DNA of 64,000 bases from contig NZ_CP058561.1 of assembly GCF_018141425.1 (NCBI RefSeq), positions 5,146,001 to 5,210,000 of the forward strand, written 5' to 3'. The notes beneath the pieces were generated by a model. That model was not told the origin of the DNA. It ran no database searches and saw only the letters and a program-made list of their open reading frames with translations. The position numbers were made by a program, and so were the translations under genes. The stretch comes from Vallitalea guaymasensis (lineage in GTDB: Bacteria; Bacillota; Clostridia; Lachnospirales; Vallitaleaceae). Shown one piece after another: positions 19,796 through 28,830 of the stretch (position 1 is its first letter; every line of letters starts with the position of its first letter).

Positions 19796-20065
19796 ATGAC
19801 TAGTGTAACAGTTGAATTATTAAATGAGGCAGGGCTACATGCTAGACCAGCCGACACATTTATTAGAACAGCCCAAAAATTCAAGAGTGATATAAAAATT
19901 GTTAAAGATAGTATAAAGGTAGACGGTAAAAGTATTTTAGGCCTATTAACTCTTGGAGCAACCAAAGGTACAATGATTACTATTGAAGCTGAAGGGGAAG
20001 ATGAAAAGGCTGCAATAGATAAACTAAGAGAATTAGTTGAGAACAAGTTTGGTGAAGATGAATAA
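19796..20065 (+). CDS. ptsH: PTS phosphocarrier protein HPr
   Basis: HPr relays phosphate from enzyme I to the EIIA domains. It is 89 aa. The active H15 is in AGLHARPA, and the regulatory S46 in KSILGLLTLG is the site used by HPr kinase in Firmicutes. So the protein has both the transport residue and the catabolite-control residue. A GGAGG site precedes the ATG. It sits between ptsI and the PRD regulator. Confidence 0.96.
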   Translation: MTSVTVELLNEAGLHARPADTFIRTAQKFKSDIKIVKDSIKVDGKSILGLLTLGATKGTMITIEAEGEDEKAAIDKLRELVENKFGEDE

Positions 20066-20108
20066 GAAGGCAACTTTCAACTAACAAAGGATATACGAGG
20101 TATTAGCT

Positions 20109-22139
20109 ATGTATTACTTAAATAAACGTCAAATTGAAATTATTACATATTTAATTAATAAAAATAAATATGTTTCTGTAAAAACAATCGCAGCTAAATT
20201 TGATGTTAGTATTAGAACTATAAGGTATGACCTTGAACTAATTGATGACTGGTTAAATGAAAACAAAGCAACTTTAGTAAAAATACCTAATAAAGGCATT
20301 GAACTAAAAGTAATAACTGATAAAACGCTTTTACTGGAAAAACTCAAATTCCTATCCATAGAAAATAGGGTATTATCTGAAAGAGAAAGAGTAAGATATA
20401 TTGTTCTGGAGTTATTGATGTCAGAAAAAGAGCTTACCATAGAAGATATAAGCAGCCGTTTATATCTTAGTAAGAATACTGTTATTAAGATCTTGAAAGA
20501 TGTTAAGAGATATCTAAAAGACAACAAACTGCAAACAGAAAAAGTTTATGGAAAAGGAATAAGAATCGTTGGTAATGAAGTTGACAAAAGAAGCCTTTTA
20601 TTAGAATTATTCTCAGAGACACTAAGTATCAATAATATCATACTAACAGTAAAAAACAAATCCAACTATAAAGAATTAATTACTTTATGGGAAAACAATT
20701 ACAGAATATTAAGCATTAATGAAGTAGAACAAATATTTGATATATTGAAGGATATAGAGGAAACCCATAGTTTTTACTTAACAGATATAGCACTTACCAG
20801 ATTAGTTTTTTACCTTACAATATCAATTAATCGTATTAAAAATAACCACATAATCAAAAAACAAAGAAAACAAATTAGAGAACTGAGAGAATATAAAATA
20901 GCAAATATAATAGCTGATAGATTAAAGAAATATGATGTTGTATTTAATAAAGAAGAAATAGATGAAATAGCAGCTTATATAATAGAATCAAAATCTTATA
21001 ATACTATAAATGATTTAAAAAGTATGAAATTCACACAAGTCTTCAATAAAGAAATAATTAATTGTACACAGCATATCATAAAATATTTTGAAAAAGAACT
21101 AAAAGTAGATTTTCATACTGATACACAATTGGTTAATGGTTTAGCTCTTCATTTGAAATCTGCGTTAAATAGAATCAAGAACAATAAGCAGATTGTTAAT
21201 AAATACATTGATTCAATAAAAGAAAAATATCCTTTGGTTTTTCAGATTGCAAAAGAAAGTATTGGTTATCTGGAAAAAACTTATGAAATAAAGATTAATG
21301 ATGAAGAGATTGGTTATATAACCCTTCATATAAGGTCAGCTTATGAAAGGTTATCCAACAAAGGATATTCAGCCTCGGCTCTTGTAATATGCACAGAGGG
21401 AGTATCAATACTTAGTATGCTCACTACAAAGCTTAAAAAAGTATTACCAGAACTAAATATCATAGAAACATGTTCAATCTATGACTATGAGAAATATAAG
21501 GATGAAATCGATGTTGTAATCACAACCAATGAATTCAAATTAAGTAATGTTGATGTAATCAAAGTAAGTCCTTTCTTGGAGAATGATGAAATATATGATG
21601 TAAGAAATTTCATTATAAGATTGAATAAATTCAAACAAATCTATAAGTATAGTATAAGTGACAGGGTATTAGGAGGTAAGATCGTCATGTTAAAAGATGT
21701 AATGAATGAAGAAGTCATTGAATTAGGAGTCAGTGTAGACAATTGGGAAGAAGCTATTATGAAAGCTGGAGAACCTCTTGTTAGACAAGGAAATGTAGAA
21801 CAAGCCTATATTGATAATATGATTCAAGCAGTAAAAGATTTAGGACCATACATTGTAATAATGCCAGGTGTAGCATTTGCACATGCTAGACCAGATGAGA
21901 ATGTAAAATCTACATGTATGAGTATGATAACTCTAGAAGAACCAGTTAATTTTGGTAGTGAACAAAATGATCCAGTAAGCATTGTATTTGCTTTTGCAGC
22001 ACCTAATAGTAATGAGCATATGGTTGCATTACAAGATTTAGCTAGATTTCTATCTGTGGAAGAGAATATAGAATTATTGAAGAATGTCAATGATAAACAA
22101 ACAATACTAGATAAATTACTTGATGAAGAAACAGTATAA
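20109..22139 (+). CDS. PRD-containing transcriptional regulator with EIIB-like and EIIA domains (BglG/MtlR type)
   Basis: This 676-residue PTS-controlled activator has two N-terminal helix-turn-helix segments (about 1-150; VSIRTIRYDL and LSKNTVIKIL), two PRD domains (about 180-400) with His residues for PTS phosphorylation, and an EIIB-like domain containing a Cys in ALVICTEG (about 420-510). A C-terminal EIIA domain of the fructose/mannitol/ascorbate type (about 530-676) carries H592 in AFAHARP. It lies just before the EIIB and EIIC genes. No separate EIIA gene is present, so this EIIA domain may also phosphorylate the transporter. Confidence 0.93.
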   Translation: MYYLNKRQIEIITYLINKNKYVSVKTIAAKFDVSIRTIRYDLELIDDWLNENKATLVKIPNKGIELKVITDKTLLLEKLKFLSIENRVLSERERVRYIVLELLMSEKELTIEDISSRLYLSKNTVIKILKDVKRYLKDNKLQTEKVYGKGIRIVGNEVDKRSLLLELFSETLSINNIILTVKNKSNYKELITLWENNYRILSINEVEQIFDILKDIEETHSFYLTDIALTRLVFYLTISINRIKNNHIIKKQRKQIRELREYKIANIIADRLKKYDVVFNKEEIDEIAAYIIESKSYNTINDLKSMKFTQVFNKEIINCTQHIIKYFEKELKVDFHTDTQLVNGLALHLKSALNRIKNNKQIVNKYIDSIKEKYPLVFQIAKESIGYLEKTYEIKINDEEIGYITLHIRSAYERLSNKGYSASALVICTEGVSILSMLTTKLKKVLPELNIIETCSIYDYEKYKDEIDVVITTNEFKLSNVDVIKVSPFLENDEIYDVRNFIIRLNKFKQIYKYSISDRVLGGKIVMLKDVMNEEVIELGVSVDNWEEAIMKAGEPLVRQGNVEQAYIDNMIQAVKDLGPYIVIMPGVAFAHARPDENVKSTCMSMITLEEPVNFGSEQNDPVSIVFAFAAPNSNEHMVALQDLARFLSVEENIELLKNVNDKQTILDKLLDEETV

Positions 22140-22181
22140 CATCCTATAAATTAAGTTATACTAAGCAAGGGGGTGAAATTA

Positions 22182-22469
22182 ATGGCAAAAATCAAAGTTT
22201 TAGCAGTTTGTGGTTTTGGAGTTGGTACAAGTTTAATTCTTAAAATGAACATTGAAAAGGTTCTTAAGCAAAATGGAATTGACGCAGAGGTAACTAATGC
22301 TGATATTACTACTGCTACAGGAATCAATGCAGATGTAATTTTTACTTCAAAAGAGTTATATTCACAACTTCAAGGAAAATCAAAAGCACCACTTATTCAA
22401 ATTGATAACTTTATGAATAATAAGGAGATCGAAGAAAAAGGAATGCCAGTAATCAAAGGACTCATGTAA
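22182..22469 (+). CDS. ulaB: PTS EIIB, lactose/cellobiose fold, ascorbate (Ula) type
   Basis: This 95-residue phosphocarrier has the active C10 in VLAVCGFGVGTS, the P-loop of ascorbate-type EIIB. It passes phosphate from the EIIA domain to the sugar bound by EIIC. ATG 22182 is chosen because the AAGGGGG ribosome binding site ends 8 bases before it; GTG 22173 overlaps that site. Ascorbate is the name-giving substrate, but this family also handles other sugars, and no UlaG-like lactonase is present here, so ascorbate itself is unlikely. Confidence 0.9.
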   Translation: MAKIKVLAVCGFGVGTSLILKMNIEKVLKQNGIDAEVTNADITTATGINADVIFTSKELYSQLQGKSKAPLIQIDNFMNNKEIEEKGMPVIKGLM

Positions 22470-22489
22470 CCAGGTCCTATAAACCTATA

Positions 22490-22553
22490 GTTTAATTCTT
22501 TAACACAATGTTTAGGTATAGTCAAAATACGATGTTGTGTTAGAGGATTAAAC
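22490..22553 (+). repeat. 20-bp inverted repeat in the EIIB-EIIC spacer (RNA hairpin)
   Basis: The arms 22490-22509 and 22534-22553 pair over 20 bases with no mismatch in RNA; 17 are Watson-Crick and 3 or 4 are G-U wobbles. The loop is 24 bases and contains a further 4-bp stem (GTAT with ATAC). There is no T-run after it, so it is not a classic terminator. It could set the EIIB to EIIC ratio through mRNA processing or stability. Confidence 0.75.
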
Positions 22554-22620
22554 AGGGTAATTACCAAGTAAGCAATATATCTCTAAAATAAAATAATAAT
22601 AAAAGGAGGAGTTACATAAT

Positions 22621-23928
22621 ATGTCAGTTATTAATTATTTAACTTCAAACATTTTCAAGCAACCATCTTTGTTTTTAGGTGTAGTAGCATTAATTGGTTT
22701 ATTACTTCAAAGGAAAAGTTTTGGTGAAGTAATAAAAGGAACATTTAAAACTATTATTGGAGTAATTATTTTATTCAAAGGGGTTAACATTATTGGGGAT
22801 GCTGTTTCTCCACTTTCAGGAGCATTTTCCACATTATATGATTTACCTGCAAGCAATCAGTTTGATCCACAGGGTTGGCTTAATTTCCTAGGTGAGTATG
22901 GTTCAACAATAGGTTTAGTAATAGTACTTGCTTTTATAATTAACTTATTAGTAGCTAGAATCTCTCCTATAAAAAATATTTTCTTGACAGGTCATATATT
23001 CTTCTGGATGTCATATATCTTTGTAGCTGTAGGGGTTGAAGCAGGGTTAACTGGTACAGCACTCACAATATTCGCAACTTTATTCTTAGCTTTATATATA
23101 ATTGTAGTTCCAGCATTACTAAGACCTTTTGTAAAAAAAGTTACAGGTTCTGATGATTTCACTATCGGACATAGTGCGTCTATCTTCTGTCTACTTGGAG
23201 CAGGTATTGGTAAATTAGTTGGAAATAAAGAAAAATCAACTGAAGATCTAAAAATACCTAAAGCATTTGAATTCTTTAGAGATACAACAATCGCTACATC
23301 ACTTATAGTATTTGCAACTTATATCGTAGTTGGATTAATTATCGGTCCAGATGCAAGAGTTGAGATATTCGGTGGAGCAATTGGTTCTCTTAATACAATT
23401 GGTGGTATGCAATACGATTTATTCACATTTAGTTTAATGGCTGGTTTAACATTTGGAGCAGGTTTAACAATTCTTCTAACAGGTGTAAGATTAATGCTTG
23501 GTGAAATAATTCCTGCGTTCAAAGGTATCTCTGACAAACTTATTCCAAACTCAATACCAGCACTTGATATTCCAATGGTATTCCCATTTGCACCAAATGC
23601 ATTATTGATTGGGTTTATAGTAAGTATGGTAACAAGTATCTTAACTATAGTTATAATGGCTTCAACAGGATTGTTAGCTTATGCTGTTATACCATTGACA
23701 GTAGCTTGTTTCTTTGATGTAGCTCCAGGTGCTATCTTTGCAAATGCAACAGGTGGACGTAGAGGTGCAGTTATCGCAAGTATTGTAAGTGGTGTCTTGA
23801 TGGTATTATTAGTAGCAGTTTCAATTCCTGCATTATTCAATACAGTAGCTGGATTCAACCAATTATTTGGTGGTAATGACTTCTCATTATGGTCAGCTAT
23901 AGGTTCATTGATAGGTAAAATATTTTAA
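22621..23928 (+). CDS. ulaA: PTS EIIC, ascorbate (UlaA/SgaT) family
   Basis: This 435-residue membrane permease of the AG superfamily carries about ten hydrophobic segments. Recognisable family segments are the N-terminal LGVVALIGLLLQ, KGTFKTIIG and the GAIGSLNTIGGMQYD region. It moves and phosphorylates the sugar together with EIIB. A strong AAAGGAGGAG site precedes the ATG. It is the last gene before a terminator hairpin, although a metabolic operon in the same direction follows. Confidence 0.92.
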   Translation: MSVINYLTSNIFKQPSLFLGVVALIGLLLQRKSFGEVIKGTFKTIIGVIILFKGVNIIGDAVSPLSGAFSTLYDLPASNQFDPQGWLNFLGEYGSTIGLVIVLAFIINLLVARISPIKNIFLTGHIFFWMSYIFVAVGVEAGLTGTALTIFATLFLALYIIVVPALLRPFVKKVTGSDDFTIGHSASIFCLLGAGIGKLVGNKEKSTEDLKIPKAFEFFRDTTIATSLIVFATYIVVGLIIGPDARVEIFGGAIGSLNTIGGMQYDLFTFSLMAGLTFGAGLTILLTGVRLMLGEIIPAFKGISDKLIPNSIPALDIPMVFPFAPNALLIGFIVSMVTSILTIVIMASTGLLAYAVIPLTVACFFDVAPGAIFANATGGRRGAVIASIVSGVLMVLLVAVSIPALFNTVAGFNQLFGGNDFSLWSAIGSLIGKIF

Positions 23929-23966
23929 TTAATTGTATATAAGTTTATGGTAACGTAACAGTGATT

Positions 23967-24018
23967 TGATACACATGGTGATATATTGTTTGATGTACTA
24001 TCATGTGTATCATTTTTA
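23967..24018 (+). terminator. Terminator after the EIIC gene
   Basis: A perfect 11-bp stem (TGATACACATG, 23967-23977, with CATGTGTATCA, 24002-24012) is followed directly by TTTTTA. The loop is 24 bases, longer than usual. Read-through or a new promoter between 24018 and 24109 must supply the next operon. Confidence 0.75.
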
Positions 24019-24108
24019 AAATATCAAATATATTGAACATATTGAAATAGGTGTATAGATAATCAAGTTTGATATATATATTAAATAATTTGAAAAGTTG
24101 GTGAAAAC

Positions 24109-24954
24109 ATGAAATTTGGTATACATTTATCTACTTTTACTAATGAATGGGATGAAGATATTTTTAGATACATAAGAAAAGTAAAAGAATATGGCTATGA
24201 TGGAGTAGAATTTCCACTTATGGATCCAGACAGTTTTAAGGTAGATAAAGCTAAAAAATTGTTAAAAGAGTATTCTTTAGAATGTACATGTGGAACTGGT
24301 ATGAATCCTCAGAGAGATATTTCAGCAGAAGACAGTATTATTAATAAAAACGGAATCAATCATTTGAAAAAATGTTTAGATATATGCAATGAGCTGGAAA
24401 CAGATTGCCTCGGAGGAGTTTTATATGCACCTTGGGGTACTTGTATGAGTAGGGAAACAGGAAAAGACAATATTAAAAGAAGTATAGAGAACTTATCAAA
24501 AATCGGAGAATATGCAAAGGAAAAAGGTGTTGTACTTGCTCTTGAGATGATTAATAGATATGAAACATATGTAATTAATTCAGTGCAAGATGGATTAGCA
24601 TTCATAGATAAAGTAGGTAATGATAATGTTAAACTTCATTTTGACACTTTTCATGCCAACATTGAAGAGAAATCAATCAAGAATGCCCTAATAGAAGGCG
24701 GTAAAGATATATATCATATCCATTTCTGTGAAAATGATAGAGGGGCACCTGGTACAGGACAGATAAATTGGCAACAAGTAAAAGAAGGATTGGAAGCAAT
24801 TGAATATGATAGATGGATTACATTAGAAAATTTTGTTATGCCTAATTGCGGAGTAGGCAATGACGTTTTCATATGGCGAGATATAGATGAAAGCGGTCTT
24901 GCAGTCGCTGAAAAAGGAATAAAATTCATGAAAGAACTATTTAAAAGAGCTTAA
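24109..24954 (+). CDS. Sugar-phosphate isomerase/epimerase, TIM barrel (ketose 3-epimerase-like)
   Basis: This 281-residue protein of the xylose-isomerase-like TIM barrel family resembles D-tagatose/D-psicose 3-epimerases. Its likely metal ligands are the Glu in LALEMINRYE, the Asp in HFDTFHANIEE, the His in IHFCEND and the Glu in TLENF, which is the E-D-H-E set of that group. It probably interconverts ketose epimers. It is the first gene of an operon with DhaL, DhaK and an aldolase, spaced by 12 bases. The true substrate is unknown. Confidence 0.85.
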   Translation: MKFGIHLSTFTNEWDEDIFRYIRKVKEYGYDGVEFPLMDPDSFKVDKAKKLLKEYSLECTCGTGMNPQRDISAEDSIINKNGINHLKKCLDICNELETDCLGGVLYAPWGTCMSRETGKDNIKRSIENLSKIGEYAKEKGVVLALEMINRYETYVINSVQDGLAFIDKVGNDNVKLHFDTFHANIEEKSIKNALIEGGKDIYHIHFCENDRGAPGTGQINWQQVKEGLEAIEYDRWITLENFVMPNCGVGNDVFIWRDIDESGLAVAEKGIKFMKELFKRA

Positions 24955-24966
24955 AGGAGGAACAAT

Positions 24967-25599
24967 ATGTTAAGTGCAAAACAAATTCAAGAATTATTGA
25001 TAAAGATAGCAGATATGTATATTGAAAAGCAAGATGAATTATCAAAACTTGACGCTGTAATTGGTGATGGTGACCATGGTGTTACTATGGCTAGAGGTTC
25101 AAAAGCCGCTAAAATAAAGGTATCTGAATTAGAAGATGGAACCTGCAGAGATTATTTCAAAACATTTGGTAGAACTTTAGTATCAACTCTTGGTGGTGCT
25201 ATGGGACCTCTTTATGGAAGCATTTTCCTAGAAATCTCAAAAGCTTGTAAAGGTAAAGAGGAAGTATCCTTAAATGAATTATCAGAAGGTTTTAACAATG
25301 GATTATTAAAGGTAATGGAGTTAGGCGGTGCCAAGGTAGGAGATAAGACCATGGTAGATTCCATACATCCTACAGTAGAAGCACTAAAGAAAGCTAATGA
25401 AGAGGGAAAAGACTTAGCAAATGGATTTGAATTAGCTGTAAAAGCAGCTGAAGAGGGTGTTAATAGCACTATTCCATTAATTGCTAGAAGAGGTCGTTCA
25501 AGATATCTACAAGAAAAAGCTATTGGACATCAAGATGCAGGGGCAACTTCTTTTAGTTATCTTATTAAAACAATCTATGAATACTTGAAAGATATGTAA
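24967..25599 (+). CDS. dhaL: Dihydroxyacetone kinase DhaL-type subunit (nucleotide-binding)
   Basis: This 210-residue DAK2-domain protein carries the nucleotide and metal-binding Asp cluster in DAVIGDGDHGVTMARG and the Gly-rich TLGGAMGPLYGS. DhaL provides the phosphoryl donor site for the DhaK subunit encoded 16 bases later. In PTS-dependent systems DhaM recharges the ADP bound to DhaL; no dhaM lies here. The surrounding genes suggest that the phosphorylated ketose may be something other than dihydroxyacetone, for example a tetrulose. Confidence 0.92.
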   Translation: MLSAKQIQELLIKIADMYIEKQDELSKLDAVIGDGDHGVTMARGSKAAKIKVSELEDGTCRDYFKTFGRTLVSTLGGAMGPLYGSIFLEISKACKGKEEVSLNELSEGFNNGLLKVMELGGAKVGDKTMVDSIHPTVEALKKANEEGKDLANGFELAVKAAEEGVNSTIPLIARRGRSRYLQEKAIGHQDAGATSFSYLIKTIYEYLKDM

Positions 25600-25615
25600 T
25601 AAGGAGGAGAATGTC

Positions 25616-26614
25616 ATGATAGTTAAAAAGATCATAAATAACCCAGATAATATTGTCAGTGATACAATTGAGGGTTTTGTAAAAGCATATGAAGATAAGA
25701 TTGAGAAATTGCCTAATAGTAATGTGGTAATAAGAAAAAATATGGAAAAAGGTAAAGTAAGTGTAATAATTGGTAATGGTTCAGGTCACGAGCCAGCTTG
25801 TATAGGTTTTGTAGGAGAAAACATGCTGACAGCTAATGCATATGGAGGAGTATTTGCTGCTCCAAGTCCAGATACATTATATGATGCGATAGAAGCATCT
25901 GAAAATGGTAAAGGTGTATGTGTCTTGATATCTAATCATGCTGGTGATGTTATCAATTCAAAAATGGCAATAGATATGGCAGATGATGATGACATATTAT
26001 GCAAAGGTGTAATATTATATGACGACATAGCTTCTGCCCCAAAAGGAGAAGAGATTGAAAGAAGAGGTACAGCAGGAACTCTTTTCAACTATAAAATTAC
26101 CAGCTCATATGCTGCAGATGGTCATGACTTGGAAGAAGTAGCAAAAATGGCAGAGAAGGTTAGAGATAATACAAGAACATTAACTGTAGCGACTGTACCA
26201 GGTACTTCACCTATTACTGGCTATAAGATGTTTGAGATAGCAGATGATGAAATTGAAATAGGTATGGGTGTTCATGGAGAAGCAGCAGCACATACTATGA
26301 AGATTGGTACAGCAGAAGAGATTGCAAAGGTCATGTGTAAGAAATTGATAGAAGATAAACCATATGAAAAAGGTGACGAAGTAGCTGTATTAGTCAATGG
26401 ATGCGGACAAACTACTTATATGGAATTATTGATATTCTATAATGAAGTAGAAAAAATATTATCAGAAGCTGGAATTAAAACTTATAAACCTGCTATTGGA
26501 AATTATATTACTACTCAAGAAATGGGTGGAATTGCTTTAGCATTTTGTAAGCTTGATGAAGAAATGAAGAAACAGTGGTCAAAAACAACTGATGCCCCTG
26601 GTTTTCATATATAA
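25616..26614 (+). CDS. dhaK: Dihydroxyacetone kinase DhaK-type subunit (substrate-binding)
   Basis: This 332-residue DAK1-domain protein has the substrate pocket NGSGHEPACIGFVG and a conserved His in IGMGVHGEAAA, the residue that binds the ketone carbonyl covalently in DhaK proteins. It acts with the DhaL subunit. The ATG is preceded by AAGGAGGAG. In the operon it is followed 12 bases later by the aldolase gene, which fits a kinase-then-cleavage order. Confidence 0.93.
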   Translation: MIVKKIINNPDNIVSDTIEGFVKAYEDKIEKLPNSNVVIRKNMEKGKVSVIIGNGSGHEPACIGFVGENMLTANAYGGVFAAPSPDTLYDAIEASENGKGVCVLISNHAGDVINSKMAIDMADDDDILCKGVILYDDIASAPKGEEIERRGTAGTLFNYKITSSYAADGHDLEEVAKMAEKVRDNTRTLTVATVPGTSPITGYKMFEIADDEIEIGMGVHGEAAAHTMKIGTAEEIAKVMCKKLIEDKPYEKGDEVAVLVNGCGQTTYMELLIFYNEVEKILSEAGIKTYKPAIGNYITTQEMGGIALAFCKLDEEMKKQWSKTTDAPGFHI

Positions 26615-26626
26615 AGGAGGATTCAT

Positions 26627-27478
26627 ATGCAGTTATTACCTATGAAAGAGCTTTTATTGGAAGCTAAGGCTAATAACTCAGCTGTTGCAGCGATAAACGT
26701 TAGTAATATGGAAACAATAACTGGGTTATTAGAAACAGCACAGAAAATGGAATCATCTATTATCTTGCAGATATCACCAATGCAGATTCAAGCTCAGAAA
26801 ATAACTTATGCTCAGATAGTAGAGATGATAAAGCTTTTTGGAAGAGATTATGACATAAAGACTTCCATACATGTGGATCATGCTGTTGATGTAGAAGATT
26901 GTTATAAAGCCATAGATTCTGGTTTTACTTCGGTAATGTACGATGGTTCTATGGTGGATTTTGATACTAATATAGAAAACACATTGAAAGTTGTTAATTA
27001 TGCTAAGGGAAAAAATGTCACAGTAGAAGCTGAATTAGGAAAAGTTGGTGGTGCAGAGGCTTCTGATAGTACTGAAGAAGGTTATATGACTGACCCTGGT
27101 AAAGTAGAAATATTTGTAAACAGGACTGGTGTGGATTGTCTGGCTGTAGCTATAGGAAATGCTCATGGACAATATAAATGCAAACCAAAACTGGATTTTA
27201 ATAGATTAAGTGCAATATATGAAAAAGCCGGTATACCTTTGGTTCTTCATGGCGGTACAGGAATACCTGATGTTGATATAAAGAAGGCTATTTCAAAAGG
27301 AATAAGGAAAGTTAATATCTTCACAGAAGTAGATAGAGCTTTTGTTAAAGGTTTTGTAGATGCATATACAGGTAATAAAAACATATATATGATGCACGCT
27401 CAAGAACAAGCAAGAGAATATATGATGCGAGAAATTGAGAAGAAACTCCGTATTTGCAAAAATGTTGAGGAGGAATAG
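26627..27478 (+). CDS. Class II fructose-bisphosphate aldolase family protein
   Basis: This 283-residue zinc-dependent aldolase of the Fba/GatY/KbaY family contains the zinc and catalytic segment HVDHAVD, the Glu-rich VEAELGKVGG and the HGGTGIP loop. It also has VNIFTEVDRAF, which matches the phosphate and substrate-binding strand. It would cleave a ketose 1-phosphate or bisphosphate to DHAP and an aldehyde. The substrate is not identifiable; the adjacent DhaKL and isomerase genes suggest a specialised pathway. It ends 2 bases before the next gene. Confidence 0.9.
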   Translation: MQLLPMKELLLEAKANNSAVAAINVSNMETITGLLETAQKMESSIILQISPMQIQAQKITYAQIVEMIKLFGRDYDIKTSIHVDHAVDVEDCYKAIDSGFTSVMYDGSMVDFDTNIENTLKVVNYAKGKNVTVEAELGKVGGAEASDSTEEGYMTDPGKVEIFVNRTGVDCLAVAIGNAHGQYKCKPKLDFNRLSAIYEKAGIPLVLHGGTGIPDVDIKKAISKGIRKVNIFTEVDRAFVKGFVDAYTGNKNIYMMHAQEQAREYMMREIEKKLRICKNVEEE

Positions 27479-27480
27479 AT

Positions 27481-28818
27481 ATGAGAATTGGATTGATTTC
27501 AGTAGGATTCCCTAATTTTAGATATGATATCGCTAATGAATATTTACAGAAATCTCTAGAAAAACTGGATAACAGCAATTATGAAATCTTATGTTGCGGT
27601 AAGACACTTATTGATGAACAAGATATCTACTTAGAATTATCTAATCTAAAACAAAAAAATATTGATTTGTTAATTTTACAATGCGGTACATATTCATATG
27701 GTAGCTGCATGATGAAGATAGTTGAGTTGTTTGAACATACACCACTATTGATGTGGGGATTCCCTGAGCCTGTTATAGAGGGATTTTATGGTCTTCCACT
27801 GAATTCTTTATGTGGGCTTAATATGTATGGTAGTTTCTTGGAAAAAGTAGACAAGAAATATAGTTATGTATATGGAAAAGTAGAAGATGAGTCTACTTAT
27901 GACAAGGTAATAAATACAATAAGAGCAATTGAAATAAAGATGAAGATGAAAGGAAGCAAATTCTGTATTATTGGTGGAAGAGTACCAGGATTTTATCTAT
28001 CCAATGTTGATGAAGTAAGATTTCGTCATGAGATAGGTCCTGAAATAGTATATTATTCTCTAGCAGCATTAATTCAGGATGTTAAAAACATCTCATCTGA
28101 ACGAGTTGAAAAAGAAATAGAAATAATGGTAGGAGAAGCTGCCAAAGTTACTACAACTAATGAGATGCTGGAAAAATCAGCAAGAATATATTTGGCAATA
28201 CAAGATTACAAAGAAAAGAATAATATTGACGGTTTCACTATTAAGTGTTGGCCTGAGTTCCAAGAATTGATGGGCTGTAGTGTTTGTGGTGTTGTTTCAA
28301 GACTTAATAATATTGGAGTAGCTACATCCTGTGAGGGTGATATTACTGGACTTGCAACAATGTACATCCAGAATCTCATCACAAAAGAGCCATGTTTCTT
28401 TGCTGATCTAGTTAATATTAATGAGGAAGGTGTTGCAAAAGCTTGGCATTGTGGACCTGCTCCATTATCTTTGGCAAGAGATAAAGAGACTACTGAGTAC
28501 TTGGAACATCCAACTATAAAACAAGGAATGGGATTCGCAGTTCAGTTCAAGATGAAGCTGGGAAGACTTACAATGATAAAGTTAAAAGAAGCTAAAGGTG
28601 GATATAAGATGTTCATTGCTACAGGTGAAGGCATAGAAGAAGATAGAGTGTTAGTAGCAAATCAGGCAGATATAAGGTTTGATTCACCAATAAACAAAGT
28701 GCTGGATACAATAATGGCTAATGGAATAGAACATCATTACGCTATAGTATATAGTGAAATAAAAGACATATTAATAGAAACTTGTAAATGGATGGGAATT
28801 GAAGTAATAGATTGTTAG
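27481..28818 (+). CDS. L-fucose/L-arabinose isomerase family protein
   Basis: This 445-residue protein is like the COG2407 L-fucose isomerase-related group. The C-terminal part with FKMKLGRLTMIKL and GIEHHYAIVYSEIKD matches the fucose isomerase C-terminal domain, including the HH pair. The N-terminal half holds ILQCGTYSYG and the GGRVPGFY segment. The expected reaction is aldose-ketose isomerisation with a divalent metal. It lies between the aldolase and the glycosidase, so it may isomerise the sugar released by the glycosidase. Confidence 0.85.
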   Translation: MRIGLISVGFPNFRYDIANEYLQKSLEKLDNSNYEILCCGKTLIDEQDIYLELSNLKQKNIDLLILQCGTYSYGSCMMKIVELFEHTPLLMWGFPEPVIEGFYGLPLNSLCGLNMYGSFLEKVDKKYSYVYGKVEDESTYDKVINTIRAIEIKMKMKGSKFCIIGGRVPGFYLSNVDEVRFRHEIGPEIVYYSLAALIQDVKNISSERVEKEIEIMVGEAAKVTTTNEMLEKSARIYLAIQDYKEKNNIDGFTIKCWPEFQELMGCSVCGVVSRLNNIGVATSCEGDITGLATMYIQNLITKEPCFFADLVNINEEGVAKAWHCGPAPLSLARDKETTEYLEHPTIKQGMGFAVQFKMKLGRLTMIKLKEAKGGYKMFIATGEGIEEDRVLVANQADIRFDSPINKVLDTIMANGIEHHYAIVYSEIKDILIETCKWMGIEVIDC

Positions 28819-28830
28819 GAGGGCATTAAT

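Noticed and set aside
22182-23928. Ascorbate utilisation operon
   Set aside because: EIIB and EIIC are ascorbate-type, but ulaG, ulaD, ulaE and ulaF equivalents are not recognisable here, so ascorbate as substrate is not supported.
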